Assembly: GCA_947396885.1 (NCBI GenBank)
Contig: OX377204.1
Coordinates: 20,529,706-20,593,705, forward strand
DNA: 64,000 nucleotides
DNA from: Heligmosomoides polygyrus polygyrus
Lineage: Eukaryota; Nematoda; Chromadorea; Rhabditida; Heligmosomidae
Reading direction: 5' to 3'
Positions within the stretch are counted from its first letter, which is position 1. Each line of letters starts with the position of its first letter. A program made the position numbers and the translations under genes. Positions 44,429 to 56,000 of the stretch are shown one piece after another. The notes beneath the pieces were generated by a model. The model did not search any database, was not told where the DNA came from, and saw only the letters and a program-made list of their open reading frames with translations.

Positions 44429-45157
44429 CACGGGTGCGTTACGTTAGGTGTCTCCTACTGCTGTAGAAGGCGGAGCGATGCGCTTGATTACCGTAGGTTG
44501 AACGGGGCCGCGGCTGCCTCGGACGAGATCTCGCTACTTGGTAAGGCGAAGTGAGTATAGCGCGCAGGTGATTCCGTACGGGAACAAATGGGACCTGATT
44601 CCTTGCTATTTTTTGCTCTGCATTCTTCTTTTCTGCAAGTTTTGGGTCCGAGAAAATGCCGCTTCTGAATTTACAAAGAGGAAATGGGAAAAAGAGCAAC
44701 AAATGAAGTTCCTTCCTTTTCGACACTTCCTTGGTCTACGACAGCTTCACAGGTTTCGCTCAGCCCACGTTCTCTTTTCAACTTACGCGCCTTCTTTTGA
44801 TTGGTCTATAGTTTTGTAGTTGAATGTGGTCCTTACTAGCATGTGAATGTGTCTAATTCGATCTTTGCTGCCTTCGTTGAAATATTTTAGAAGGCGAACC
44901 TCACCACAGTCACTCAGCGCCCAACGCATATGCAAACTAGAAGAGAAAACAGAAAGAGGGGCAAAAACGAATTAAGTCCTCGAGAACTACCCCACGACAG
45001 AAAGTCTGCTCCGCGGCGCATTATTTCCCCTGCTCATCCATTATACCTCGTCTGATGCTGGCTCAACAAGCCACCGCGCTACCGTACTCGGAGGCGGTGG
45101 TGGGAGGCGGCGGCATCCTACCATAACTCAGAGAGACACCTAACGTACGAACCCGTG
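44429..45157. mobile_element. DNA element of unknown class with about 28-bp inverted ends
   Basis: Left end CACGGGTGCGTTACGTTAGG TGTCTC and right end GAGACACCTAACGTACGAAC CCGTG are inverted copies with few mismatches, 729 bp apart. There is no transposase frame, so it is non-autonomous. No target duplication could be made out. Confidence 0.65.
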
Positions 45158-46873
45158 CACCACGTCCAGGCTCAATCAAGCCTTTGATAGTATACTCCCA
45201 GATGTTCGGCTACTCGTGCAGATGTAGGTTCAAAGCGCCTACGTGACGTTTCATAGCAGTATGCATGGCGCACTAAACTAGAATTATCTGCTTCTGTTGA
45301 TATTCGTCGCTCGTCCTCGCTGCTTGGTTCTGTAGCGGAGCTTGCCGTGTGCTGTCACGTCCGACCGCCAACTCAACTGATCCCAGCGTTCGGCCAATTC
45401 ATCTTCCATGAGACACGTTGCAGGAAGCACGTTCGCCATAGTCGGCTCGTTAGACACTCACACTCACCATCAATCTGCAGCTTAGGTTCTCGATCTAATG
45501 CCTCCACATATCTCTACTGCAACCTTCATCGTTTGCGTCCAAGTTTCGTCGTTCTGAAATTAGCGAAATGTTCCGAGAAACGAAAGAGGATTCGTCGTCT
45601 AATTGAATCGACATCGGACACAGCCTGTCCCAGTGGACACAGTTTTCTTCCATTGCTGCTGGTCAATTTTCAGCTTCACAAGACTATCTATTGTGTTGTG
45701 AGGCTGAAGGCGGTCTCCATTGCTCTGCTTGTTATTTTCGAACTGTTCTTCAGCTTATTATTGCAAAGGGAACCATAGTTATAGCTTATAAGCTCATCGT
45801 TGGTATAAGTAATGCTCTTTTACTTGAAAAGAAAAAGAAAGTGGAATCTTCTTACCTGTACCACAAACTCTTATTGCTACATGTATCACTACTACAGAGT
45901 CCCCATGAGTTGTTGCTATCTGTTCCTATGATTTCTTGTTTTCACTGGAAACGTTAGCGCTGGCTTCTCCATCCAAGATGCTGTAATTACGGTGAGCACC
46001 CACGATGTATTACAGTATGCAGCTTCGTGGCCGATTCGACACGATATCTGTAGATCAGTGCTCCTTGTTTTCATCTTCATTCTTCATTTGACTTTTAGTA
46101 GATGCTGATTTTATTCCCATCCCTTCTATCGAGTCTTTATAACATAAATGTCGAAAGGAAGTCCGTCTTCTTCCCTAAATTACCTTGAGGCGAGTGAACG
46201 TCGTAGCTTTCTGATTTCAGAGGCCGATAAAAAAAATTGTCTAAACACCATTAGAAGTCATCTAGGATGCCGATTATCGATATGATATCCATTTTTAAAG
46301 TTTTACCGACTAATTACGGTAGACTTCGATGGGCATTGAGACAGTAACGATGGTGGGGTGAGGACCACTGATTTTCTCCAAACCTTGTTTTTGGTGAGGA
46401 CATTTGAGGCGATTATCAGTACCCAGTACGGACCTTGTATTCGCGGTGAGCGACTCCCCTAGGCGAAATCTGTGCCTGACCCGGGTACCATGAGTTATAC
46501 ATACCAGCGATGACTTAGCGTAATCGGTTAGGATTTGAAGAGCAGATGTCTGGTTTGTGGTAGTCACCCCAGACAGCTTCTGGGCGACGTTGGGGGGATG
46601 TTTCTTTTACCTCTTAATTCCTGAAACTCAATAGTGCCGCTATTTCTGACATCCCCTACGGAATGAAAGTGATGAGTTAGGAGCAAAATTATAGCCCCAG
46701 CTGGAACGTCAACTAAGAGGGTATATGGGTTCGAGTCCAGCCTACGGCCAGTTTTTTCCATAAATTGTTATTAGGCTTTTGAGGAATACATTGCTCACAC
46801 TCGCGCGTGTCGTTATAACAATATTCGCAGTCGTTTTGCTCGATATATTTCGTTTAGTAGTTTTTTATATAGT
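45158..46873. other. Unassigned intergenic region
   Basis: A TTTTCAG acceptor at 45671-45677 precedes a frame with Cys pairs (LLCCEAEGGLHCSACYF), which might be an exon, but no donor or partner exon could be joined to it. A B-box-like GGGTTCGAGTCCAGCC lies at 46729-46744 without a matching tRNA body. Confidence 0.35.
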
Positions 46874-46997
46874 ATGTCGCTGAACAAGTCATTTAACGTC
46901 GTGGATGTGTTATCCACTAACTCAATCACGGAGCAGCAGCCACATGGTAAACACTCCTTTAAGTCGGCGAAGGAAGGTCCGGTATCGGAAGATGAAA
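46874..46997 (+). CDS. Possible orphan first exon with an eh1-like repressor motif
   Basis: An ATG opens a short frame MSLNKSFNVVDVLSTNS followed by polar residues and ending SEDE before a consensus donor (GAAA, then GTGAGT, phase 1). A second donor (CACATG, then GTAAAC) lies at 46946. The motif FNVVDVLS fits the eh1 Groucho-binding pattern (F-x-I/V-x-x-I/V-L) near the N-terminus of many homeobox proteins. No homeodomain exon was seen between here and the PA200 start at 50086, so this may be chance. Confidence 0.25.
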
Positions 46998-47169
46998 GTG
47001 AGTACTTTCTCACTTCAGAAGTGTACCTGCTCAGAGCTCAGGCCGCTATGGTCTAGAGCTTCTAGGACTTGCTGCGAAGAAATACTTTTTATGCGAATAC
47101 TCTTTAGTAACTAAAAAATTAAGAACTACTTCTTTAATAATTAGCTAATTAAGGTTAAACAGGTTCTTT

Positions 47170-47505
47170 GGCCGGGGACATACTTCCATCGCTGCGATCC
47201 CTTTGCGGCGCTCAGTTTATGACCATTCCGCTGCGCGCGGCCGAATAGTCAAAGGAAACTTCGCCGCGGCCATCGCAACAGTTGCAGCCGGCATGCACGA
47301 TGGCCTCCTTCGTCCATCGCGGGCAAGGCATACTTTTTCGCGCCGCGCGCGGTGTTTAAGCGCTGGTCCTAGGCGGATCGCCATCGCGCTCCCTTGTAGA
47401 GCTATGAGCGATGCGACGAGCACTGAGAAGTTCACATCATTTCGCGTCTCTGCAAAACTCATCGCTCGACGGGAAGTATGCTCTCGGCCTTACGTTGATT
47501 TTTAG
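47170..47505. repeat. GC-rich island
   Basis: About 300 bp rich in CG-containing words (GCTGCGCGCGGCCGAATAG, CGCGCCGCGCGCGG) in AT-rich surroundings. A 100-codon frame crosses it but its composition follows the base composition. Probably another GC-rich mobile element, by analogy with 35171-35568. Confidence 0.35.
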
Positions 47506-47811
47506 GGTATTCTAATTTTAACGTGTGAATCGTTACCGTATTCACACCCAATCTCTTAATTTTGTTGCTGGTGTGTGATTCCGGTCTTCCACAGTTTTTA
47601 TCTTTTTACTAGAATACTTCTCCCTTGTCTGGCTTGATCTGGTTAGCTCACCCGTTGTGGGAGATCTGGCTACCTGTTACAAACATCTTCTTCATAAACA
47701 TCAGCCAAAACTTGATTACCGAATTTTCGTTTTCGTATGTTTCTAAGGCGTGGACATTTACGCCGCCACACCACGATAGGGATAGGTATAGATTTTTCGC
47801 GCGCCATAGTA

Positions 47812-48735
47812 CGGGGTGCGCCAAAATTATGGCACAAGGTTTTCAATTCGCCAAGAGAAAGGAAAATGCGGTACTTTCGAGAAACCAACGATGAGATAAT
47901 GTTTATCAGTCTATTGTAAACTATACGCAACATTGAGATTCGAAGATATCTCCATCGGCATCGATATAGACTTGGAGACGCTTCGGGAAGGCATGGACGG
48001 CGGCACGCAAGTAAGGCGCGCTGAGCTCATGCCAAGCCTTTCTTCAAACGATCCACGGGGCGGTGAGGCTTCCCGCAGGCTTTGGCTTCCAGAGCTAGCC
48101 AGACCGTGTAATCCATCGGATTCAAATCCGGAGAGTTGGCTGGCCACTCGTGGAAGCTGATGAATGGTGGAAAGTTGCCTTTGCACCAGTCTTGCAGCAT
48201 TCTTGCTCTGTGAGCTGGAACTTCTTCCTGTTTGAAGGTCCAGGAGGGTGCACGTGGGTCTTCTTGTAGGCCTTAAGTCCCAGTTTACGGAAGATTCTTC
48301 TCAACGACGTCTCCATGATGTCCATTTTCCCGACAACCGGCAGACCGAGCGCGCCGGCTTCCTGCGAATTCGTTCAAGTACCCTCCTGATGTTGTCCGTA
48401 GTTGTCACAGATACGTGTCTTTCCCGTCCGGATCTATCATCCTCGGTTCCTGCGTCTTCTTAGCGTCTGATGGACCTATTCATGATACTCTGATGAACTC
48501 CAAGACGGTGGTGAATGTAGCGTGCCGAGAAGCCTTGACGGCAAAGCTCAATGATTTAAGAACGGGGCAGGAACGCTTCACTATCTTGAAAAACGACTTA
48601 TTGTTATGTTTGACTGAGGTAAGCATAAACTAATTGACTCAATAAAAACAATAAGACACGAAAAAAAAAGCAGACGCTCCGAATAAAAGGTCAAATTGTT
48701 TGCGCATGTGCTGTCGCCATAATTTTGGCGCACCC
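47812..48735 (-). mobile_element. Tc1/mariner element, internally deleted
   Basis: TIRs GGGGTGCGCCAAAATTATGG and CCATAATTTTGGCGCACCC, TA at both edges. Minus-strand transposase parts: METSLRRIFRKLGLKAYKKT, then HEWPANSPDLNPMDYTVWLA-like DDE region near 48140 and KACGKPHRPVDRLKKGLAWA, ending in FPKRL-like sequence. Frameshifts and stops; about 0.9 kb. Same general type as 34764-36072. Confidence 0.85.
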
Positions 48736-49364
48736 TATTTATACTTCGACGCCTCCATGCAGCTCATTAGGCGAAATTTTTGGGATGCTGTATTCGGCGA
48801 TTCGTGGCAAAGGCCTTTGTCATATCATCGCTCATCCCGAGCGATGCCTAATGACATGCTCCCATATCGATGGTATAACAAAGGCCACAGCATGAAGGGG
48901 GCGGCGCGACAGTCGCGCCGCGCTGAGGTTCATTATGAAGACCGCCTAAATCTATGACACAAAATCCCTTGGTATTATGTCGATGCGCCTTTGGCGTGAA
49001 GTTGATCGGTGCTTCGAATCAGCTACGGCCAGCTGTAGGTCTCAAGTTTGTTCTTCGCATCGGTTGTATGTTTCACTCTCACTTACCGAGCTATTACTCA
49101 TTGCAGTGTCCGTGTAATGGTGCCACGGACAGGTAGCGGAATACGACCACGAACAACGACACTTACAAGACAGACACCCGTTCAGACACGCTTCAGACCC
49201 TTCTATTGTTAGTAAAGTGGTCGAGAGCTCGTGTGTGCTGCGTTAGGCAACATGCGTAAATCGGAAGTGGTAGTATCTCTTGGTGAGGCTAACAAGTAAA
49301 CCAGCCCTATTTAATATGTCAGTACCCCAGTTAAACTAGCCGAGCGCCTTTTTACGAAGATTGG

Positions 49365-49650
49365 GCGCCTGTAGCACTGTTGGAGTAGGCGTTGCGTTAT
49401 GCGCCCGTCCACCCTATTTTCTACTTTTTTTCGATTTTCCATGCAGGCCACTCGCGTCGGGGACCGCGGATTGGTACCAGACTTGTCTGAAGAGGGTAAG
49501 ACACTGACTGACATGTTCACAGGCCGTCCACCGCAAGTCATTGGATAGGCAAAATGCGCATTAAATCTGCCTCCATCATATCCTTCAAAGGTAGAATGCG
49601 TGGCGCACCCCTCAAGGAGACTGACTAACGGCGACGTTTATCTTTTATAC
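49365..49650 (+). mobile_element. SINE-A copy, diverged
   Basis: Plus orientation: TTGGTACCAGACTTGTCTGA, GTCCACCGCAAGTCATTGGA, TAGAATGCGTGGCGCACCCC, GTTTATCTTTTATACTTTG. The head region is replaced or very eroded. It lies 430 bp upstream of the PA200 start codon. Confidence 0.75.
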
Positions 49651-50010
49651 TTTGTTTGTGCGCAGATTTATTTTATATCGCGTACAACTGAACTCGTGAG
49701 CATGGAATTACTTAAAATTTTATACATTGAGTGTGCTGAGTGGGAACATAAACGATCGAAGGCGGTGCCATCCACAGTGTTCACCTCTGAAGGGTTTTGC
49801 CCCAGCGATCTCTCCGAAATAGCCGATGGCCTCAGTCGACTGGTCGCGTGGCAACGGACTGTGAACGGTTCCTGGCTCTCTCATATTGAGGCATAGGGAT
49901 AGCTTCTAGTTTTATCCTCATGTTGGAGGCTCAAAAGAATTCGGGTCAGTCGGGTGGTCGTCATCTCCTTCACTGAGCGACTTCGATCCGCCATGCTGCT
50001 TTTCATTCTT

Positions 50011-50022
50011 CTGCTGTTTCAG
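50011..50022 (+). promoter_or_regulatory. Candidate spliced-leader or 5'-UTR splice acceptor of the PA200 gene
   Basis: A pyrimidine-rich tract ending CTGCTGTTTCAG lies 63 nt before the start codon at 50086, with no ATG in between. In nematodes this can be a trans-splicing acceptor for a spliced leader, or the end of an intron in the 5' UTR. The sequence cannot separate the two. No upstream promoter element was recognised. Confidence 0.45.
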
Positions 50023-50085
50023 GAAAGTTCCTTAGCCACAGTCCTTGCCTTCCGTATATCTGGCTTCGTTGATAGTTGAATAAAA

Positions 50086-53000
50086 ATGCCGTCTTCTTCT
50101 CCTCCCCCAAGAGGAGTTAAAGGGCATGCTATCCTTCCATCAGAGGGCCAGTCATACTTTGCTCTTGAAGAAGCCTTGCTTACGGTTCTTGCAACACTTT
50201 TCCCGCAAAAAGGTTAGTATTTCTAGTGTATTAGGATTCTACTCATAGGAATACTTACCAGAAAAGGGTCTTGGGCGTTTCTCTGAATGGCTAAATTGAG
50301 CACTTTGGGAATCTTCATCTATAGGGCTTGAGAAAAGGGTGTTCTATTTCTCAGAGTCGTTTAATCTACTGAGTTAGGGGTCATGAAAATTTACCATGGA
50401 ATCGCACAGTCGCACTAGCAATACCATGCCATCCAAACATCGAATAAGCGAAGAAATGCAAAAATGCTGCTTCATAGGTGTCCGTTGTCCTTTTCTGTGC
50501 CTTGCAGTGTTAAGGTGTCCGATTTCTCCGTGCCTTGCTGTATTTTTACATTTCCCTCCATATTAGGCCTTCAGAAGGTATTTAGTTGTGTGACTGTGCG
50601 TTTCCATAGTAAGCTTTTAAGAGTACCAATTATCTGAGTTCAATAACTTTGCAGAAATGGAGCATATTTTTCTGTTGTATGAAGGGAGAGGTTCTCGGCG
50701 TGTTATTGATTTTCACCGTTTGAACATACGCTTGAGGTTCTTTGTAAGATTTTTAGCCTTCTTTCGTGATCGATTTTCAATGTAAGAGCTAGGGTCTGAT
50801 TTTTCCCATTTCCTCGACATTGTGAATAGGTAGATGGCGGCAGCGAATCGCCGATTAACATTGGCTGAACTGCTTTTTAAAGTAATGTGTATTAAGGAGT
50901 AATAGCTTGCTTTGAATTGAGGTTGGGTCGCATCATAGATTTTTAGGCCTATGTCGCGAATGTGAGCAGCAGTGGGAGGTGGGTGGGGGCGACGGCCAAT
51001 CATGATACCGAGGGTACACATCTCGTCCGATTCTATGCGGCTCGATTAGCTATTACTTTCCCACCTGCCAATGCGACATTCGCGACTAGGCCCGATTGTC
51101 AATTAGGGAATAGTAGTAAGGGAGATAGGGAAGGAATACATTGAAGGCTCATCCATGTGTCATCGCGATTTTAATTTCAGGCGATGACAACGATATGGAC
51201 GTTGGTTCGAACTCGTCGTGCGTGAAATGGTATCAGAAAGAAATCTGGCAGCTCACCAAACTTCCATACTACGAGGATCTTGAGAGGCAGGCGAACCGGA
51301 CATTTGCTAACATAAAAGTATGTGCTGCGTCATTACATAGACTCGTTTAGCGTATGTATTCATGGTTTTCAGGCTGGTCTCGCCCAAGCGATTCTTCTCA
51401 ATGATCCAGTCACAGGGCTGATGCATTGGGTTCCGGAACTGGAGCGGTTCGTTTCTCTATTGATTCTTGCTCTAAATTTATTTCTTTTTTTTTACAATTC
51501 GTAGATCTTGAAGCGTATTTGATCAACGAAGTTGTCTGGAAAAAATTTAAGTGCCACTGTCAGGCAAGTGTTTACAACATTTTGAATTTGCAGTTTCTTG
51601 AAGCATTAGATGAGCAGGATAATTTGTAGATTTGATACTGTCTGAGCACTGAGTGTTGATTTCAGGAGACGCTTCAACGGTAGATGGTTGGCGGATATTA
51701 GTAAAGTAAATATTGTTTTGTATAGTGGGGCATCAATAAATTATAGGCCTACCAGCCGCCAAACGTCTGGTTGGGAGCTTCTCCCCAAACCCCGAGAATA
51801 GAACAATCTCAATCTTCCTCCTTTCTTCTTTAGGCTGTCTTACTTTTATTACATTAAAAACTGGTTTTACTATATAGATTGTTGGAGCAGGATATTGTAG
51901 GGCAAATTCTTTATTGCTTCTATGAACCGCAGATCCACCCTCTATCGCATGAATGCGATTTATTCTCCGAAGTGCCCGTTCTCTACATGGCGAGAAACAG
52001 ATCATGAGAGTCCCAATCCGAAGTACTTAACCTGCAGAAACGTAATTTAAATTATTCGGTATTTGTCGACAGGTCGAAACCGTTTACTGCCCGACGACAA
52101 TAATGCACCTCCGGATCCCATAGCCACTATTCCTACCTTCCCCTCCCACTTTCCGCTGATACTTTGACCTCTTCAGCACGTCTTCTGAATCACAACACAC
52201 GTTGGACGACATCTGCAGCACGTCTTCTGCATCCTGACGCATCCTGACCAATGTCTAGGGCACGTCTTCTGAATTCCGGCGCACGTTGAACGATGTCTTC
52301 AACACGTCTTCTGCATCCTGACGCACGTTGAACGGCGTCTTCAGCACATCTTCTGAATCCCACCGCACGTTGGACGACGTTCTTCAGCACGTCTTCTGCA
52401 TCCTGACCCACGTTGAAAGACGTCTTCAGCACGTCTTCTGAATCTCTACGCTCCACACTTGATCCCCTTCATGCACTGATGCGTTGCCGGCTCAAAATAT
52501 CGTAAACTTCGCCGCCAAGGATATATTCGCCAGCAATCTCCCATGGTTGAGCTTTAAAAAACTCGGCTGGCATACGCCGCACTGCCGTAGGCATCTCTTG
52601 GCTTCAGTTCCCCTCCCCGTGACTGGCAACGTGACCGACGGATTAAGCGAATCATATATATATAGTAAGATTACCTTATGATTTTTGAGAGTAGCAAGGT
52701 AGGCTATATAACTAGTTCAATCGGTGAAGCGCTCTAAAAGGGTAAAGGACGGCATTAATCAATCCGTTTTGTGCCGCGCCCATTTTTCTTCTCGGAGCCA
52801 GTTTTCATGCATGTTTGGCCTATACAATGAATAGCGGTGGTCAGCCAATGTACAAATCAGCGCCTTATCCTTCCCAGACAAGTCTAGTAGCAAATGGCTA
52901 TCCCCAGGGAGTTGATCTCTTGGCACACCTGGGCGGGAGATCGGAAGCCTGAACTTGAAACGAGTCGGAACCTTCAACAACAGCCCAAGTACCTCATATG

Positions 53001-56000
53001 AAGGGTAAAGTTCGGTAATAGCCAACCTTTTAGTGGTTGTTATATTTGTTATCGCAGAAGCATTCAGTTTGCTTATTCGGCATATGCAATGCCTTACCAT
53101 CACCAAGCAGTAGATAAGTGAGTGGTTTATCCATCCTTGATAGTTCTGAAGGCATTTCATTGATCAGATAGGGAAGGAGATCTTAGTTTTTGTGAACCGG
53201 ACCCGAGTAGTTAACCGATTTAGAGTACAATTGAGAGCCGGCCAGTGGTTCCAACCGCTCTAGACTCCTTTTTGCGGACATTATCCTTGATCTGGACGCA
53301 TGGTAGCGCACCAGGGGAAGGCGCCAGCTGTCGCGTGCACTTCAAGTCCAGGTTCTTAATTCAGGTTTACCGCCTCCAACATAGTCTTCCTAGGTGAATT
53401 GGTTCCAAACTCGTTTGGAAGTGGTAAATAAGTCCATCCGCCGGCCACCACAAGTCAACTTATGAGCGAAATACGCATTTAGTTGCCTTCACGATATTCT
53501 GTAGAAGTAGGAAACGTGCCGCATCCTATAGGAATTGACCAATGCCAACGACTTGACTTACCCTTTTATTCCTGATCTATTATATTTATCTCGTTTGGTT
53601 CAAGTTCCTTGAAAGACGAGAAATACGTAATGAGACCACCTCCTGCGTGCACCCATCCAGCTTGTGTATCGGCTAGGTACAAAGACTCGGTGCGGGCCCG
53701 GAGTCGAACCAGACCCTCGAACCAGTCCAACTTCCTTGTACAGCGCCAAGCCTTCGTAGTATAAAGGGCGGAGTGCTCTTCCGCTGACATGACTTTTACG
53801 TCAGAGAGCGAACAGTTCCTCTTTTGTTGATCGAGCGCACTTTTGTGATACGTGGCGGCTGTGGATATAAACATTTCCGTGTAGATGATTTTACATGACC
53901 GTTGTGGCAAAGCACATAGTATTGTAGCATCAGTGGCTGAGCCAACACTACGTCACTAACGTTTCTTTGGAAGCCAGTAGTCGGATCATTATTGGGCTGG
54001 CTCTGACTTCGACTCAGTAAACGATAACGTATTTATTTTCGTGCTCTAAAGCCTACTCACTGGCTAACATGCTTAGAAGAATTCCCACCTCAATCAATTA
54101 ACTTCGGATAGAACTTAGAGTCGATACAAAACGATAAAATCAATCTATAAACGTTGACCGATCGACACTGTGTAGTTGTAGTTGGCACCTCGAACGGCCG
54201 ACCATCAGCAGAGATTGATAGTGCCGATAAAGATGTAAAACCCGATCATAGGCTGCTAGATTTGCTCTCTCTCTTGCAGACCTCGTCTGCTTTAAAACCG
54301 TTAGAAAGAGTCTTAGATTTCTTTTACTTTTCAGATATATCGATTATCACGGTCGACGCCTAAGCAAAGAGGATCACATACTATTCGTCCGTATGCTGAA
54401 TTGTCTAGTCAAGAAAGGAAACACGTTCAGAGATGTGAAAATCGCAATGCATTGCCTCAACAAGTTACTCGGGTAAGGAAATGTTTGCGTCGTGGAGTTT
54501 CCCCGCAGACAAAGAGCTGAAGACCTTGTAGGAAACGTGATTTCCTACTGCGTAGTGATCTGGAGCTCGACTGGCGACCCTTGCTGGACTTGTACGTAGA
54601 GGTGTCGTACAAGAACTTGGAGGTATGTTCCTATGCTGATCTCCGACTTCTATTTTCGTTTCATTTTCCCTTTTTACATGTAGTGGTCCCCTTTTCGAAT
54701 TTCTGTGTTCCTTCCTGGCCTTATCTTATGAAGAAAAAGTCTGTGTATGTATTTGCAGGAGGACGGTATATTCCTGATGCCAGATGGGTTCCGATCCGAA
54801 CTACAAGGTTACATTACTCATGCTCGCAGATATTTCTCTGATAACGCTCCGCAGCAATTGCTTGATGAGGTATAGCCGTGAACTTTTTCTAGTTATTACT
54901 GTTGGTGTTTTTGTTTCTTTTTGTTGTTACAACCGATGAGGTTCGAATCAATAGAAATCCTCTTTGCTTCAGTTGCGCCCGTTGATGTGTGTTTGGGACG
55001 AGTCTATAGTTCGAGCGTGGCGACTGCTAGAACTGTTCATGCCGATGAACATCCCACCGGAAAGGCAGCTAACTCACGGTAATCACTTCTTGAATTTCAA
55101 CACCTGCAGTTTTCATTCGATTTGCGGGCGCTGCCCAACGGCGCGTTTCCTGCCCTTTGTGGTTGTTATTCAAGCTGCATCCTCTGCCGCGCGTCTTCTG
55201 CAGATTTTGGTAGTTCTGTGTAAGCTACCATCATGTCTGATTGTGATAAAACAGCAGACGCTACTTGGCATCATGCTGGATATTCTCTTTTACCCAGTTT
55301 GCATTCGAACTGCAGACGCCGTCGTAGTCTCGCTGTAGCCTTCGTTTGAGCCACAAACTTCATGATAACGTGCCCCTTCATCACCGTATCCAGCATGATC
55401 CAGCAGGCACGCTACTTGTATCGTCCAAAGTTCTCTTTCGAACTGCAAACGCTGCGATTCCATTAGTTTGCTGTGTGCCCCTATCCGCCCAATTGAGAAT
55501 AGAAGCCATTTCGTTATTGATGCCTTTGTTTTGCATCCTTTTTTCTTGCCCATGGTTGTTAATGTTTTAATAGAGCTTATGCTCTCCATTCATCAGGAAG
55601 TGCTCTATGGCTTGATGAGGCTTGGCATTGGTTCGTCACCGTGGAGAATAACAACCTGGTCGAAGCATCCATTTTGAAGATGTTTGTGAGGTAGGCACTG
55701 CACGACGGCTCATTCTGTGTTTAACGCTTAGTCTTGATATATTTATATTTCTTATTGTAGCAATATTATTAGCTTTTGGACATATTCATGTATGTAGGCG
55801 TCAAAGGGAATCGAATTTCTAAATGTGAAGATCCTTCATGAAACAGGCGAAATGCTAGTTGGGATCATTGGGCGGAAACTTCTATTCATAACATGTTGTT
55901 TTAGAGCTTCAAAGTTTGAAACTTTGTTATCTGATCATTCACACTTTTAGACTGTCGGTTGAATGTCCAGGGTCCGTTGATTGGTCTGACAAGCTGGATG

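Noticed and set aside
45691..45957. Cys-containing frame (LLCCEAEGGLHCSACYF) as a zinc-binding exon
   Set aside because: A good acceptor precedes it, but no consistent donor or partner exon was found; left as unassigned.
46510..46750. Possible tRNA (A-box-like at 46517, B-box-like at 46729)
   Set aside because: The two boxes are more than 200 bp apart and no cloverleaf can be drawn.
47203..47505. 100-codon GC-rich ORF
   Set aside because: Open frame follows from GC-rich composition; both strands are open over the same region.
51426..51629. 67-codon frame after exon 3 (includes [15 protein letters not shown]) considered as PA200 exon 4
   Set aside because: It cannot be joined to exon 3 in phase, and the exon at 54335-54472 fits both phase and the PA200 alignment.
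52172..52456. Possible CRISPR array
   Set aside because: Units are contiguous without unique spacers, in a nematode intron; it is a minisatellite. The CGTAAAT arrays at 56495 and 58880 were rejected for the same reason.
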